Part shown: positions 12,688 through 24,231 of the stretch, one piece after another
How the letters are laid out: every line of letters starts with the position of its first letter
How positions within the stretch are numbered: the stretch's first letter is position 1
Source: Brachycybe producta
Taxonomy: Eukaryota; Arthropoda; Diplopoda; Playtdesmida; Andrognathidae
Reading direction: 5' to 3'
DNA: 64,000 nucleotides
Assembly (NCBI GenBank): GCA_036925085.1
Contig: JAUPFP010000004.1
Location: 1,254,001-1,318,000 of the forward strand
Position numbers and translations under genes: made by a program
Notes under the pieces: model-generated
Databases searched by the model: none
Told to the model about the DNA's origin: nothing
What the model saw: the letters and a program-made list of their open reading frames with translations, nothing else

Positions 12688-13794
12688 TGGCTCTCACAAG
12701 GCCAAATGACACTGAAGAATGTCACATTCTGGTATAAAATAGATATAAATTTAGTTTGGTAAATGGTGCATTTTTATGGCGTTAAGTTGAAATAATCGGA
12801 TTTTATGGATTATTTCTCGGTTTTGCATTCATGAGAACATGTGTAGTTTTTTTTTCTCTCCACTGGATGCTGTTTTTATTGCTATTTTAAATGCGTTATT
12901 TAGAGAAGAAGAAGAAGGTCTTAAGAGAGATTATCTTTTTGGTGTTTTTATTGTCGCTAAAGAATTTTTTTTTTCAGTGAGAAAAAGTGAAAAGAAATTG
13001 ACTTTGTCAACACGTGTTTGCATTTTAAAGTTATTTCTGGTAAAAGTGTAGGTGGAAAATGAGATTCTTATTTTAAATTCATTGTTACGCGTTGTCAACT
13101 GAAAAAAAAAAAATCTTGAAAACGGGAAGAAGCAAAAAAAAACCCCATAGAGAAGTAAAAGGAAAATTTTTATAAATTTGTCTCCCAAGTTGTCGTTATA
13201 GTTACCACATGAACCAATGGTAAATAAGACGAATGTAAAAAAAACACACAGAAAAAGTGGGGGGGAGTTCAATAGTTATTACGTCAATGCATTTTTTCAT
13301 TCAGTTTTGGATTTCTCTTTAGTGTTTGTGTTGTTCCCGTTTCCTTTTTCCGTCTTTTCTTAGATCCTACTTTTTTTTTTGGTCTTCACTTGCCTGAGGT
13401 CTTCTACCTCCTCGACGACGACAAAACTTAGGAGGAGTTTTAATTTCCTGTATTGAACACAAATAGAATCGAAAACAAACTCAAATAAATCATTTTTAGA
13501 AAGAAAAAAATGTACAAAAAAACAGTTTTTTGGGGAGGGTTGTTAGTCAAAATATAAAATCAGTCAATGTTAAGCATCACTTGGATAACTTGAAAATTTC
13601 ATTGCAACAAAAAGGCAAAATGCAATGGAATTTAGAAAAACATATAAGAAAAAAGCTAAAAAAATATCATTGAATACATTTTCTGAATGATCAATTTTAA
13701 TTTGATTAGTTTTTTTTAACCTGGTGAAATTTATTAAAGGGTAAATTACAACTAGAGAAAAATGGCAGTCGGGCGATTACACCGAAAATCACAC

Positions 13795-14310
13795 GGGCCT
13801 CAACCTCAACATCTCCGATTTGACCAAAATTTGGTACACATAATAAGGTCCATATAAAACTGTTGTGTGTCAAAGTTTAGCCTCCTAGCCCCTGTAGTTT
13901 TTAAGATATAGCTGTTTGAACTTTGCGAAAAACCTCAAAATTTGGCTCGGCACGGTCCAGTGATTTTCAAATATCCCCTGTTATATGCTAGGTAGAATCA
14001 AGTTGTTGGACTTTTTGGAAAGCTAATTGAATAAGCTTTCCATCGATATACATAATATGCCTATACATGCAAACAATAGGTCAAAGTTCATCATACGTAA
14101 ACTTTGACCTCAAATATCTCAAACCATAATTTTTTTCTTCAAAAAAATTATGTTTATTGTCCACTCTTACTGTAGAGGTTCACCAAGTGTCAAGTTGGAA
14201 AGCTGAAAACTCTAAGTTATGATTTTTTTAATTTAAAAGGAACGGCAGAAATCAGATTGCTGGGTACAAGTGTACTATGCCAAATCGGAGATGTTTGAGG
14301 TTGAAAATGG
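13795..14310. repeat. Inverted-repeat element with ACATCTCCGATTTG ends
   Basis: AACCTCAACATCTCCGATTT at 13803 is matched inversely by AAATCGGAGATGTTTGAGGT at 14281. The 480-bp interior is less AT-rich than its surroundings and has short open stretches but no recognisable protein. It is probably a non-autonomous DNA element. Confidence 0.55.
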
Positions 14311-14489
14311 CTACTTCTTGTGTTGATTTTGAATGGAATCACCCAGTTTACTACATGGTAAAATTAATAAATTTCCATTAGTTGGATAATATAATTTAAC
14401 AATTAGGAGAAAAAGCATTGTGATGTGAGAGTACAAACGTGGCACTCACTTGTTGACTATTAATGGTTTGGTTGATAGTTAGGTCAATT

Positions 14490-15812
14490 CCAGTGGAAAA
14501 AAAACCCTATCGTCCTACCAATGTAACTAAACCGTAAATTGCTATTTCGCATAAATATTATCATTGAAATGGTTTTATTTTGAGGTAAAGGTGTAGTTAA
14601 ATATAACCTTAATCTAATTAAAATACACTTCAATAAGCGAAATGATAATTGAAGGAAATGTGTAACATTTGCGACTAGAGAATCACCCTCACAAGTTGAA
14701 AACAAATTCAACTAGTTGAAAAATGGAAATAATTTAACTTTTAATTTGAATCTAATTTTTGGGCGATTATTCTCTCCCCCCCCCCCCCCCCCGGTTTAAA
14801 ACGCATTTTTGCAAGTGGAAACGGGGCCTTTAATTGATGAAAAATTAATTTATCACAAAGGATGTATAAATTATGTTTGTAAAAACTGTCTGGAAATTAC
14901 CCAAATTGGGTTTGGAAAAAACAGGAAATTTCATAATTGAATATTAGTAATAACCTTGTTTAAGAAATCTGCTCTTATTTTGCAAAGTTACTATTGAATT
15001 TGTTAGTAATTTTGCAAATTCTCTAGTGGTTCTGAAAGGATTGATTTTTTCCACTTGAAAATTAACATAAGGAATTTCAGAAAAGTGGTTTTTATCGTTA
15101 TTAATAAAACTAATAACCTTGTTTTTTAAAGGTAATGTTGGTAATTGTGGAAAATATGAGAATAGGGTCAAACAGGACTGTTAACCTGAAAAGGGCCGTG
15201 GCTCTCGTAGTCTGTTCTTTATATCTTAAATATAGAAAACATGCAAAATTAATTTCTTTCTTGGAATTTTTAATAAAATATAATTTAGAAATTGGAATTA
15301 CAAGAACTAATTTGAAGTCTAGACAGAGTGACAAGTGTGTTTACGGCGTCGAAACGATAATTTCTCATAAGTTTCTAAAGAAACAAACAGAAAAGGAACC
15401 ACCCAAAATCTATTTTTCATGTCATTCTTGTTATTTTAAAAGTCTTACGCCCTGTTTCCACTTGACGAAATTAAATGTGAAAAAAGCATTTTAAATTAGA
15501 AAAGAAAAAAAACTACAAATAATAGTTCAAACAGTTTGGTCAAGGGTAAGTTGAATAATTGACAACTAGTTGAATTTGTTTTTAACTTTTGAGGGCGATT
15601 CTGGTCGTCATTGTTAGATTTCTCTTTGGTTTTGGTTTCAATTTTAGTATTTGTTTCAGTTATTCATCATTTTATTTAATCTAATGAATTTTAATTAGAT
15701 TTAACTAAAGCTTTACCTGAAAAGGACAGCATTTTAATGTAAAAAATATTGATGGAGAAATGACAATTTATGGTTTAGTTAAAGTGGTAGTGCGATAGTG
15801 GTCTTCTCATTT
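14490..15812. mobile_element. 1.3-kb foldback element with about 350-bp arms
   Basis: The left arm (14490-14840) and right arm (15440-15812) are inverted relatives. Examples are TACCAATGTAACTAAACCGT versus ATGGTTTAGTTAAAGTGGTA, ACAAATTCAACTAGTTG versus CAACTAGTTGAATTTGT, and GCAAGTGGAAACGGGGCC versus CGCCCTGTTTCCACTTG. The central 600 bp carries overlapping short frames on both strands that I cannot assign. Arm divergence suggests an old insertion. Confidence 0.65.
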
Positions 15813-17174
15813 CAAATGACCTAACATAAAGCAAACCCATTATAAGTGAATATGGCTGTGGCCACGTTTCGACTAGCTTATCGATTTGCTTTTCTTCTAA
15901 TAGGGATATTATATTGTACAACTAATGGAAATACATTAGCTAATTTCATCACATTCAACTGCCCATTTTTTCCTCAAGTTTAATAATTTTCATTAAGTGG
16001 AAAATGGATTTTATGGCGAAGAAAGAAAATAAGAACAAAAGAATAATTTTATTTTCGGTGACAAAAATGTTCTTCTTGATTATAAATTGTGATTTTTTTT
16101 TTCATTATGATAATTTACAAGTTTTTCTTCGTTTTATTTTAGTTCATCTCACACATTTGCAGTTTTATTAAAAATGAGAATAAAGTAATAAATCTTTTTA
16201 ATGTTTCTTAAATATGAGAGACTTAGAAAAATTGTAAAGAATTTCTTAATTGATGTCTTCTTAAGAATTGAGAGAGAGAGACTATTTTTATTAAAATGTG
16301 GCGGCGTTTCTAGTTGTAAATTATTCAAAATTGTTATTGAAATTGAATTTCTTAATGAAAATGTGAAATGAAGCTCCACTTTTTTTCGATTATAGAATAT
16401 GATAAATTAGATAATTTCATATACGAAAAAATGACAGCAAAAATCTTTTTCTTCACGCATGAGCAGTGAGATTTAATAGATAATACATACATGCCATGTG
16501 TTTATTATGTGTCCCCATGGAGCTAAATTTAGCTAATTGATTTGCATATTCTAATTTTCTTGTTGTGAATAAAATCAGTGGCCCTTAAGGATTCCTTAAG
16601 TATGTTGTAGTAGTGCCTAGAAAAAAAGGGTGTAGGCTTGCCTACATTACACACACTTCAAGGCTTCAAGTTGTTTGAACTCAATCCTCACTTGCTTCAT
16701 TTACAATTTGTGTCATTTTTGTTAAAATGACATAAAGCCAATTTTACTATTTTGACACTTTTTGCTCTTAAAAATGTATTTTATGTGCCACATTTTTTTT
16801 TAAAACGTTTTATTTGAAAACGTTTTTTGTTGCTTTTATATGCTTGTCATTCTATTGACGTTTCTGTAAGTTTTGACACGTAGAAGTGTTTCCTATGACG
16901 CCATCTACCGTTAATCCTCTAAAGTAGCTAGATATATAAGAAAAAACCTGGTATTTTATCCTTTTTTCTTTTAGACCGGGCGCAAATTAGGGAACCAAAT
17001 GAACGAGCAACCAGCAGCAGCAGCCAAATCATGATCACGTGACAAGAAAGTGGTTGCTGGCACACAATGGTTGCTTATTCCTCTCTCTCTGCTCACCATA
17101 CTGAGCAGAGGCGCAACATCCACTTAATACTGTTGCAAAATACCAATTTGGTACCTGCAAATGCAATGGTGGTG

Positions 17175-17379
17175 ACAGGCATTTAGAAATCGGGAAGAAC
17201 TTCAGTTGGCTCCGCCCTTGTTATGACGAACGGCAACTTCTAATTGATTTGTTGTGTGGTTCGACGTTGAAAAGGGCGAGCATGTGACGTCAGACTACAT
17301 AACCAGCCAATTAGAAGTTGCCGGTCGTCATAACAAGGGCGGAGCCAACTGAAGTTCTCCCCGATTTCTAACTGCCTGT
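17175..17379. mobile_element. Mutator-like foldback MITE, copy C
   Basis: It has the same ends and arms as copy B, closest in sequence to copy D (both read GAACTTCAGTTGGCTCC). The flanks are ATGGTGGTG and GTGGTGGTG. It contains a full TGACGTCA site in the centre (about 17285-17292). Slight divergence between arms suggests moderate age. Confidence 0.82.
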
Positions 17380-17519
17380 GTGGTGGTGCTAGTGTAGTGT
17401 CACCATCAACAGTTGCTGGAGACTGTTGGTGGTTCCAAGCTTGCATTGTTGTCGAATTTGTGCCTGGCCTTTAAATTAACGACTTTTAACATGCAAAAGG
17501 TGTAAATAGGATATACATA

Positions 17520-18130
17520 TGTTGGGGGGTTTACGCCCCGAGGGAGTAAATCTTTTTCCCCGTTCTCAGCGTATGGCCACCGTGACCAGTTTTGACCATG
17601 GTCAGCCCACTTTCGGCCAACGGTAGGTCATTTGAGGGCCCGGGTTGCCGACGCACTCTGCCGGGTCTTAACCGACCGGGATTGGTCGAAGCTTTTTGGA
17701 ACGTGAAAAACTTTACGCTGCGTACAGTTCGCGAACAGTTCAAGAATAGTTTGCCAACAGAAACAGGACCCGGTATAGACGGGAGCTCTTCCGAACAGTT
17801 CTATAGCTGTCCGCGAACCGGTACAAAGTTCGCTGTTGAGGCGGCGCATCATCAATGGGGTTGGTTCTGGAACATGTGCCGAACAGAGAACCGGTTTTAG
17901 ACGTGAGTGAGCTCGTCTTGCCAGTTTATAATTATTACAATCTATTTTTGCAAAATTATTACAAACAGATTTAACAACGCAAACTTCTGACGAACGAACA
18001 TCACAGCCAACATCTCGAGAGCTGTTCGCCATGTGAACGCGACCACGCTGCTCGCGAGCAGCACTCGAATGGTTCGCGAACATTTAATGCTGGTCTGTAG
18101 GCCTACGCGACTTTACACGAACACAGGCGG
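17520..18130. other. GC-richer patch with GTTCGCGAAC palindromes, origin unknown
   Basis: This stretch is markedly richer in G+C than its surroundings, with many CG dinucleotides. It has frames open on both strands (151 codons at 17628-18083 minus; 102 codons at 17592-17900 plus), neither resembling a known family. Palindromes GTTCGCGAAC (about 17727 and 18073) and TGCTCGCGAGCA (about 18048) stand out, and GAACAGTTC recurs. It could be a fragment of a DNA transposon or other insertion. Confidence 0.4.
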
Positions 18131-18885
18131 AGGTTTTTTATATTAAATTAATAATAAAGGATGATACCAGCCGTATAAAGCTCATTTAATTTATGTAATT
18201 CATTCGTATATGCACAAAAAGACATTTTGTAATCTTTTGTTTTTTAGGCGTAGAAACAAATGTTTTCATAGGTGTGGTTCAAATTCTACTTTTAGTAAAA
18301 ACAAAAAAAAATTGCATTGTATGCAAACACAAATTAATTTTCTTTTTTTTTTTTCGGTTTTTTCTCCCAATTTTTCTCTCCCTAAATGATGTTGCATTTT
18401 TTGTTGTTGTTTTGGCTACATTTTTTTGTGTATGGAACCCCCCTCCACCCCTTCCAGGGCGACGAATATTGATTTATTATAACTATAATGAATAATAAAT
18501 TACTAGTGATGTCGCTTTTTTCTCTCAAAACAGCTCAGGGTAAATTATTACGTTTGCACCCGTAATAATAAAACTGTCTCAGCATGTGCGTTTCTTTTTT
18601 TGGTACACAAAGGACGTGCATTAGGAGAATGATAAATGCTCTCAAAATGACTGCTAAGAGTTGTAGAGGGCGTTGGTAATGTCGATCACGAAGGATGTGT
18701 TTGGCTCGAGAACCTCGTTTTCAGGTTAAACGAGATGGACACACTGATATAACTTGTGCAGATGGAACAAGTGTTGAGAGAAGTAATTGCGGAAAAGTAA
18801 TGAATTAACTGCAAAAGAACTGCACTGCAGACTGCAGTGAAACGACTGAAAATTGTAAAAATGGTGTGTTCCATGTCAAACGACC

Positions 18886-20300
18886 ATGAGGGTTGGAGGT
18901 GGAGGCTATATATAGCAGTGTTTTGGCGCAAAGTGTTGACATATTTGGCTCTCACGTCAGTTACATTCACTTGTAGTGTGAAATCCTAATGGCTAACCCT
19001 CCTAGTCCCGACAGCTTTTTGGCGTGGATTATTAGGTGAAATTGGAATTGGTAGTATACTGGGATGCATATGGCTGGATCACACATTCTGAAAAAACCAC
19101 CAGAAAATAAAAAATAAATTCAGAATAATGTTTCAGTTATATTTTTGTGTTCTTTGGCACTAAAAGGATTTATGTGGTTGTGATTCTGGTAAAATGCCTG
19201 ACAAAATTGGCTTTATAAAATTGAAATTCCATGTGGGGAAATAAAAAACGGTTGAAACAAAGTGGGTTTCTTCACCACACTTTCAAGAACATAAATAAAA
19301 TTATTCAAATTAGATGCTTCTTTTGCAGTGGGATTTTTTTCAGCGTGTGTGATCTATTTCTAAATTAGTTGATTGATGTTGACAGTAACTACAATTAGGG
19401 CCTATCCCAGCTATGCAGAAAAGTTAATTGTTTTCGAATGCACCCATAAAAATTCCAGAAGAGTACAACTGAAAAATTAATGTAATTCAGTGATTCTGTT
19501 ATTGTGTTTTAAAGAAAGCTTTAAACAAACTTCCATTTGTTTCTAATTTCATTGATTGGTGGAAAATTCTTGGGATGTAGGTGAAGAATGGAGGGAGGAT
19601 CAATCACAATCACCATTGAACTGAAAGAAATTCTTGTTGTCAGCGTGTTCCGTTATTATGTAATTCTTTTTGTTTGTTGTTTTTATTTGTTCACTCATAG
19701 AACAAATTGGACTTCAACTTCCCTTTCTGACCATTTTTCAGTTTTCCTATTAAGGCGAGGAGGGATTTTAAATGTCAAACAAAGGATATCCTTCAATTAA
19801 TTTAGAATCCAACCTAAAAAGGATAAAAAAAAAAAATTGCAGCCATTTTTTTATAAAAAAAATATGGTATTTTGCAAGTAAGTTCTCATTTTTTTTTCGA
19901 TTAATCAGAAAAATTTGATTTCAAATATGAAATTGAATCAAAACTGGTCAATAAAAAAAATCGCCAGTCCTGTTGTGTAATGTTAGAGATTCTTCTATTT
20001 TGGAAGAGATGTTCAACAATTTTTATCTTGAATCACAAGTGACAAATGGCGGCACTGTGTCACTTTTCAGAGCGGGTTTTTGTTGCAATTTTATGCAGTT
20101 GCTAACCAACAATGTGTTATCCCTTTTAAACCTTAGACACTTATCCTCTTAACCTACAATTTATGAGGTTAGGTCAGGTCTAAAAAAGTGGTCACTTCTC
20201 TGTCAGGGTTTTTTTTTTAATGAATTCATCTTTTCTTGTGAGTGTAGTGGTGGGTACTTAAAATCGGAAAATTTTTAGTTTTTTTCCGGTTAAAATATAT
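18886..20300. other. Non-genic stretch
   Basis: It begins with AGGGTTGGAGGTGGAGGCTA, which resembles the arm at 60092 and suggests a shared foldback family. The remainder is AT-rich with no recognisable feature. Confidence 0.5.
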
Positions 20301-20304
20301 TTAA

Positions 20305-20597
20305 ATCTGTGAAATGTTAATAGAACTTTGATTATCTGGACGAAATGGAATCGGACCTGATCCAGGTTACCGAAAGTTTGGATAATCCGGAAAACTCGTC
20401 GTTTTTTATTTTCATTCTATTTGAATTCGTATAATTACTTTACAAGCAGCACAGGGGGCCTGTTACAGAGGGACCAATTAGTCCAAAAGCAGCATATTCT
20501 ATATCGAGAAATTAAAATTAAAGTGAAAAAAAAATGAAACAGAAAATAAACATATCCGGGTTATCTAGATCCGAATAATCGAGATTCCACTGTAAAA
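20305..20597. mobile_element. pogo/Tigger-like MITE remnant
   Basis: GATTATCTGGACGAAATGG at the left and CCGAATAATCGAGATTCCAC at the right form degenerate inverted ends. GGTTACCGAAAGTTTGGATA is shared in spirit with 22674-22890. The left terminus is decayed. Confidence 0.5.
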
Positions 20598-20769
20598 TTA
20601 AAAGCCTAGACACTCCGAAGTTGTCGTCATATGCCATGAAATGTGGTCAATTAGGGGATTCCAAAGTTGCTCGAATGGTTATAACTTATAAGCAACCAAA
20701 CGACAATTTGAAACGTTATGAAAATACCTCATTCCCTGAAGAACATACTATTAACTAGTACACAGTACT

Positions 20770-21347
20770 ACACCTGATAATTTAAATGCTTTTAAATAAT
20801 GTGTTCTACAGAGCCCCGTGAAGGGCAAACAAACAATATGTCGAATTCAATTTCTTCAGTTCATAATCCGAAAATATTGAGTTAATCCTTAAATATAATT
20901 TTATATATATAATATCCCAGGTCTGTGTGTGTGTGTGTGTCTGTGGATTAACAAAAACTATTGAAGCACGTCGGAATTTATATAAATTTGAATAAATGAA
21001 CCGTTTTTTTTTTCTCAAGGTCAACTATATGTTGAACTCTTTGGAAAGTGTAGAAGGGGGGGGGGGGGAGAGAAAGAAAAGTGGGAGGGGGTGACTGAAA
21101 TTGAAATGAAAGGAGTAAAAAAAGGAAAAAACGACGCGCATGCGCACAATTGCCTGTGAATTTTGCTCCCGTCATTTATGACGGGTTACCCCACTAGTGT
21201 ATAAAATATTGGCAAAATATTGATTTAGCATTTCAATTTAAAATAATAATAAAGTCGATTTTTATTTGGTTCATGTCCTTAACTGGATTCCGTATAATTT
21301 ACCCTAAACACATTTAATTTGAATTCATTTAACTCAGGTGTGTGTAC
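20770..21347. mobile_element. Inverted-repeat element X, copy 2, split by a Helitron-like element
   Basis: It begins ACACCTGATAATTTAAATG and ends AACTCAGGTGTGT. It is in opposite orientation to copy 1 and interrupted at 20915-21197 by Helitron-like copy 2. This gives an insertion order: X first, Helitron later. Confidence 0.75.
20915..21197 (+). mobile_element. Non-autonomous Helitron-like element, copy 2
   Basis: It begins TCCCAGGTCTG after an A and ends TTACCCCACTAG before a T, with the same 3' hairpin at 21168-21185. It interrupts a copy of another dispersed element (20770-21347) whose uninterrupted relatives lie at 6949-7239 and 27897-28181, so the insertion ends can be read directly. 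It has no target duplication, as expected for a Helitron. Confidence 0.8.
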
Positions 21348-22673
21348 AAAGGTATAAGGAATGCCACACACTTAAGTTGAAAGATGTTTTTTTAGGAAGA
21401 CCTAAAGAAAGTTTGCAATATGGAAACGTGAAATTTCACTGAACACACACTGCATCCATGGCGTTCGTGCACAACCCGTGTACGCGACAATAGTCAATAT
21501 CATTCTTTGGGAACTCGTGTTTTCTAAATGATGATTGACAACCGTTTTTAAGAAATAAAATTGGTTCACTTTTTTTTCTGATCCAATTTTTTTTAAAACA
21601 TTTTTTTCTTGTCTGTATGAAAAACGTTTATGAAATATTTTTTACTAGTAATTGGCAAATTAAAAAAAGCACTTCTTCAGACAACATTTTTGATGAAATA
21701 AATTTATATTTCAATCACGATTTCATCGTCGTCTGAAAATTTAGCTTGAAGTATTATTAATAAACATGAATTTCCTTTTTTTTTAACAAAAAAAAACCGG
21801 CAAAAGGATCTTGATAACAATTTTTAATTATTAATTAATGTCGTTCTAAAAACTGATTGAATAATGATTGGTTTCCAAACTATTGTTAATTTTGCAATTA
21901 ACTGAACATATCGTATTCCTGTCAAAAATGTACGGATAGTTATGACAAAAATTATGAAAAGGATAATGATAATGATAATGTTGAAAACCACGTCATAAGA
22001 ACATGAAAAACCGTCAATTTCATGAAGGTTTTTTTTTTTAAAAAAAAAATAGGGTCCTGGTGTGTGACGTCAATTAAATATTTAGACAGATTTCACATTC
22101 CACAGTTACTGTTATTACTCTGTGATGTCTAGTGATGTCATTTAAAGATTTTAATCACTTTTAGAACGTCATCAGTGAATTATTATTACACGGTATGACT
22201 GAACAACCATCAGATAAAAGATTAATAAACGAAATTTATTAGATTATTTTTGGCACATTCTTTTTTAATTTTAAAACATGATCATTAATACTCATTACAC
22301 AACAGAGGAATGTAAATTATCACAAATAAAAATTTTTTAAAAAAAAATTTGGAAAGTCAGTTGTGTAAAATAGATGTTTTTTTTTTTTCTTTTCTTCTTC
22401 TGCTTCTTCCAATGTGATGGAATAGTTTGATTAAACTGGTTGCGGGATTTCCGCTTTCCTTTTTTTTTTAGTTCCTGTACTTCCTGTGGAAGGAAATGTG
22501 GTATTCCAATCTCATTCTAATATACAACGAGAGAGAAAAACCTGTTTTTTTGGTACAATTTTACTGTTATTTCAAGGAACGAATTGTTTTTTAAAGGTTC
22601 AAATTCAAGAAGCAAATTTCTAAATTGAACTTTTAAAATATCTATCATAGAAAATTTCGATTTTGTACTGAGT

Positions 22674-22890
22674 ACAGTAGAATCCTGATAAATCCGGACT
22701 AAATTGGGACCCTGATTTGGTCCAGGTTACTGCGAAAGTCCTGAAAATCGTCGTTTTTGTTTTCTCTCCTTCACAATCGGGAAGTCAAAAACACTGATAA
22801 ACTTAAAAAAAAAAACATTTGTATTACAATGTATAATAAAACCCGGCTTGGATTATCCGGAAGTCCGGATAATGGAGTTTAAGAGTTCAA
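22674..22890. mobile_element. pogo/Tigger-like MITE remnant
   Basis: It begins TACAGTAGAATCCTGATAAA and carries TCCGGATAATGGAGTTT at the right. GGTCCAGGTTACTGCGAAAG resembles 20360-20380. The ends are imperfect. Confidence 0.5.
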
Positions 22891-23412
22891 GTGCCAAGTT
22901 TCGTTCTCGAATTTGCTTAAAAAGGCAATACGTAATTAGTAACGTCAAAATGACGTGTGCCAGCAAGCAGGCAATTCAATGAGATACGAGACATTGGCTT
23001 ATGGCGTTATTATTCCGTATTGCCGTTTGTGCCTCACTTTGTAGCATAATCGTAACCAGGCCTCTCATGGCGGTAGTGTGTGTTTGGGGGGGTATTTTCT
23101 GATCCAATGTCGTCATTGACTTTTAAAATAGGTTTTTTTAAAAAAAAATGATACATCTTTATTGTGTTTTCTTAACCTTAATCCATACAATTGCTAAGGT
23201 ACACTCTTTGTGTAATGGGTTTTATTTATTTTTATTACAAGATTTTGTTGTTTTTCTTTGCGAATTGAAAGGTTTTCCTCTAAATTAAATATAAGAAGAT
23301 TAGTTGGTTCATTGAATCTCTATATTATACAGTTTGTTACAAATGAATACACAAACAATAAATATATTTACAATTGATGTAACAAATGTTCAAACTTTTT
23401 TTTAATTCCTAA

Positions 23413-23580
23413 GGCCTTGTTTCCACTAGGGTGAAAATTTGAATTGTTTCAAGATGGTGAAAAATTGAACAACCGTGGCCCTTTTTCTGTTATTGAATGG
23501 GCGGGGCCATGTTTTTTTCCATTTTCCACCAGTTTAAATCTTCAAAAAATTCAAATTTTCGCCCCAATGGAAACAAGGCC
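23413..23580. mobile_element. PIF/Harbinger-like MITE
   Basis: GGCCTTGTTTCCACT and its inverse (AATGGAAACAAGGCC) bound a 168-bp element, flanked on both sides by TAA (23410-23412 and 23581-23583). A three-base TAA target duplication with GGCC(T)TGTTTCC ends is typical of Harbinger-type MITEs. The interior is AT-rich with no coding. Confidence 0.75.
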
Positions 23581-24006
23581 TAACAATTTTTTCTTCTTCA
23601 TATTTTTGACAAAATTTTGGTTCAAATTTCTTATTGTTCTGGAAATTTGACCAGTTTTTATTGACTTTTTGTGTGTCTGTCAGAATTGCAGGCAGCGTTG
23701 CATTTATTATTAATGGAGGTTAGGACTACAAGCATTCTATTGTTTATATTGTATACTAGTGGGGTAATCCGTCATAAATGACGGGAGCAAAATTCACAGG
23801 CAGTTGTGCCCAGCATTAGAATTTCTTTTCCTCTGGCCTTTTATGCCGTTGCAAATATAACTACGGCCCACCCGCCGATAGGCTTAAGGCCACTTATACC
23901 ATTTAGTGTACGACAGTCTTAACAAGAAGAGTCTTTGCCGTGAAGGTAGACAAGAGCCTATAGGTTCCTACCCCTCCCCGGTACCACCAAGACATAGTAT
24001 CTCTAG

Positions 24007-24202
24007 GTTAGCAGCTAGGGTTTGTGCACAGGGTTGTGATTAACAGGTCTGTGTTATCATAGTTCCAATGTTCAGTTCGGGTGATTTAGACATCATTGTA
24101 AGGGAAGCAGCTAGGGTTTATGCACTAGGTTGTGATTAGCAGGTCTGTTATCATAGTTCCAATGTTCGGTTTGGATGATTTAGTCGTCATTGTAAGGAGA
24201 AG
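24007..24202 (-). repeat. 96-bp tandem duplication in the LINE 3' UTR
   Basis: Two diverged copies of a block starting GCAGCTAGGGTTT lie at about 24011-24106 and 24107-24200. Both contain GGTTGTGATTA.CAGGTCTG and TTATCATAGTTCCAATGTTC. Repeated 3' UTR blocks occur in several non-LTR elements and may take part in recognition by the element's reverse transcriptase; that role is inferred. Confidence 0.8.
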
Positions 24203-24231
24203 CTGAAAGGGTGTGGTGGCCACTTATCTCA

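Noticed and set aside
17628..18083. 151-codon minus-strand frame as a gene
   Set aside because: No recognisable domain, an open frame also on the other strand, and CG-rich palindromes suggest mobile or composition-driven openness; kept only as an unidentified patch.
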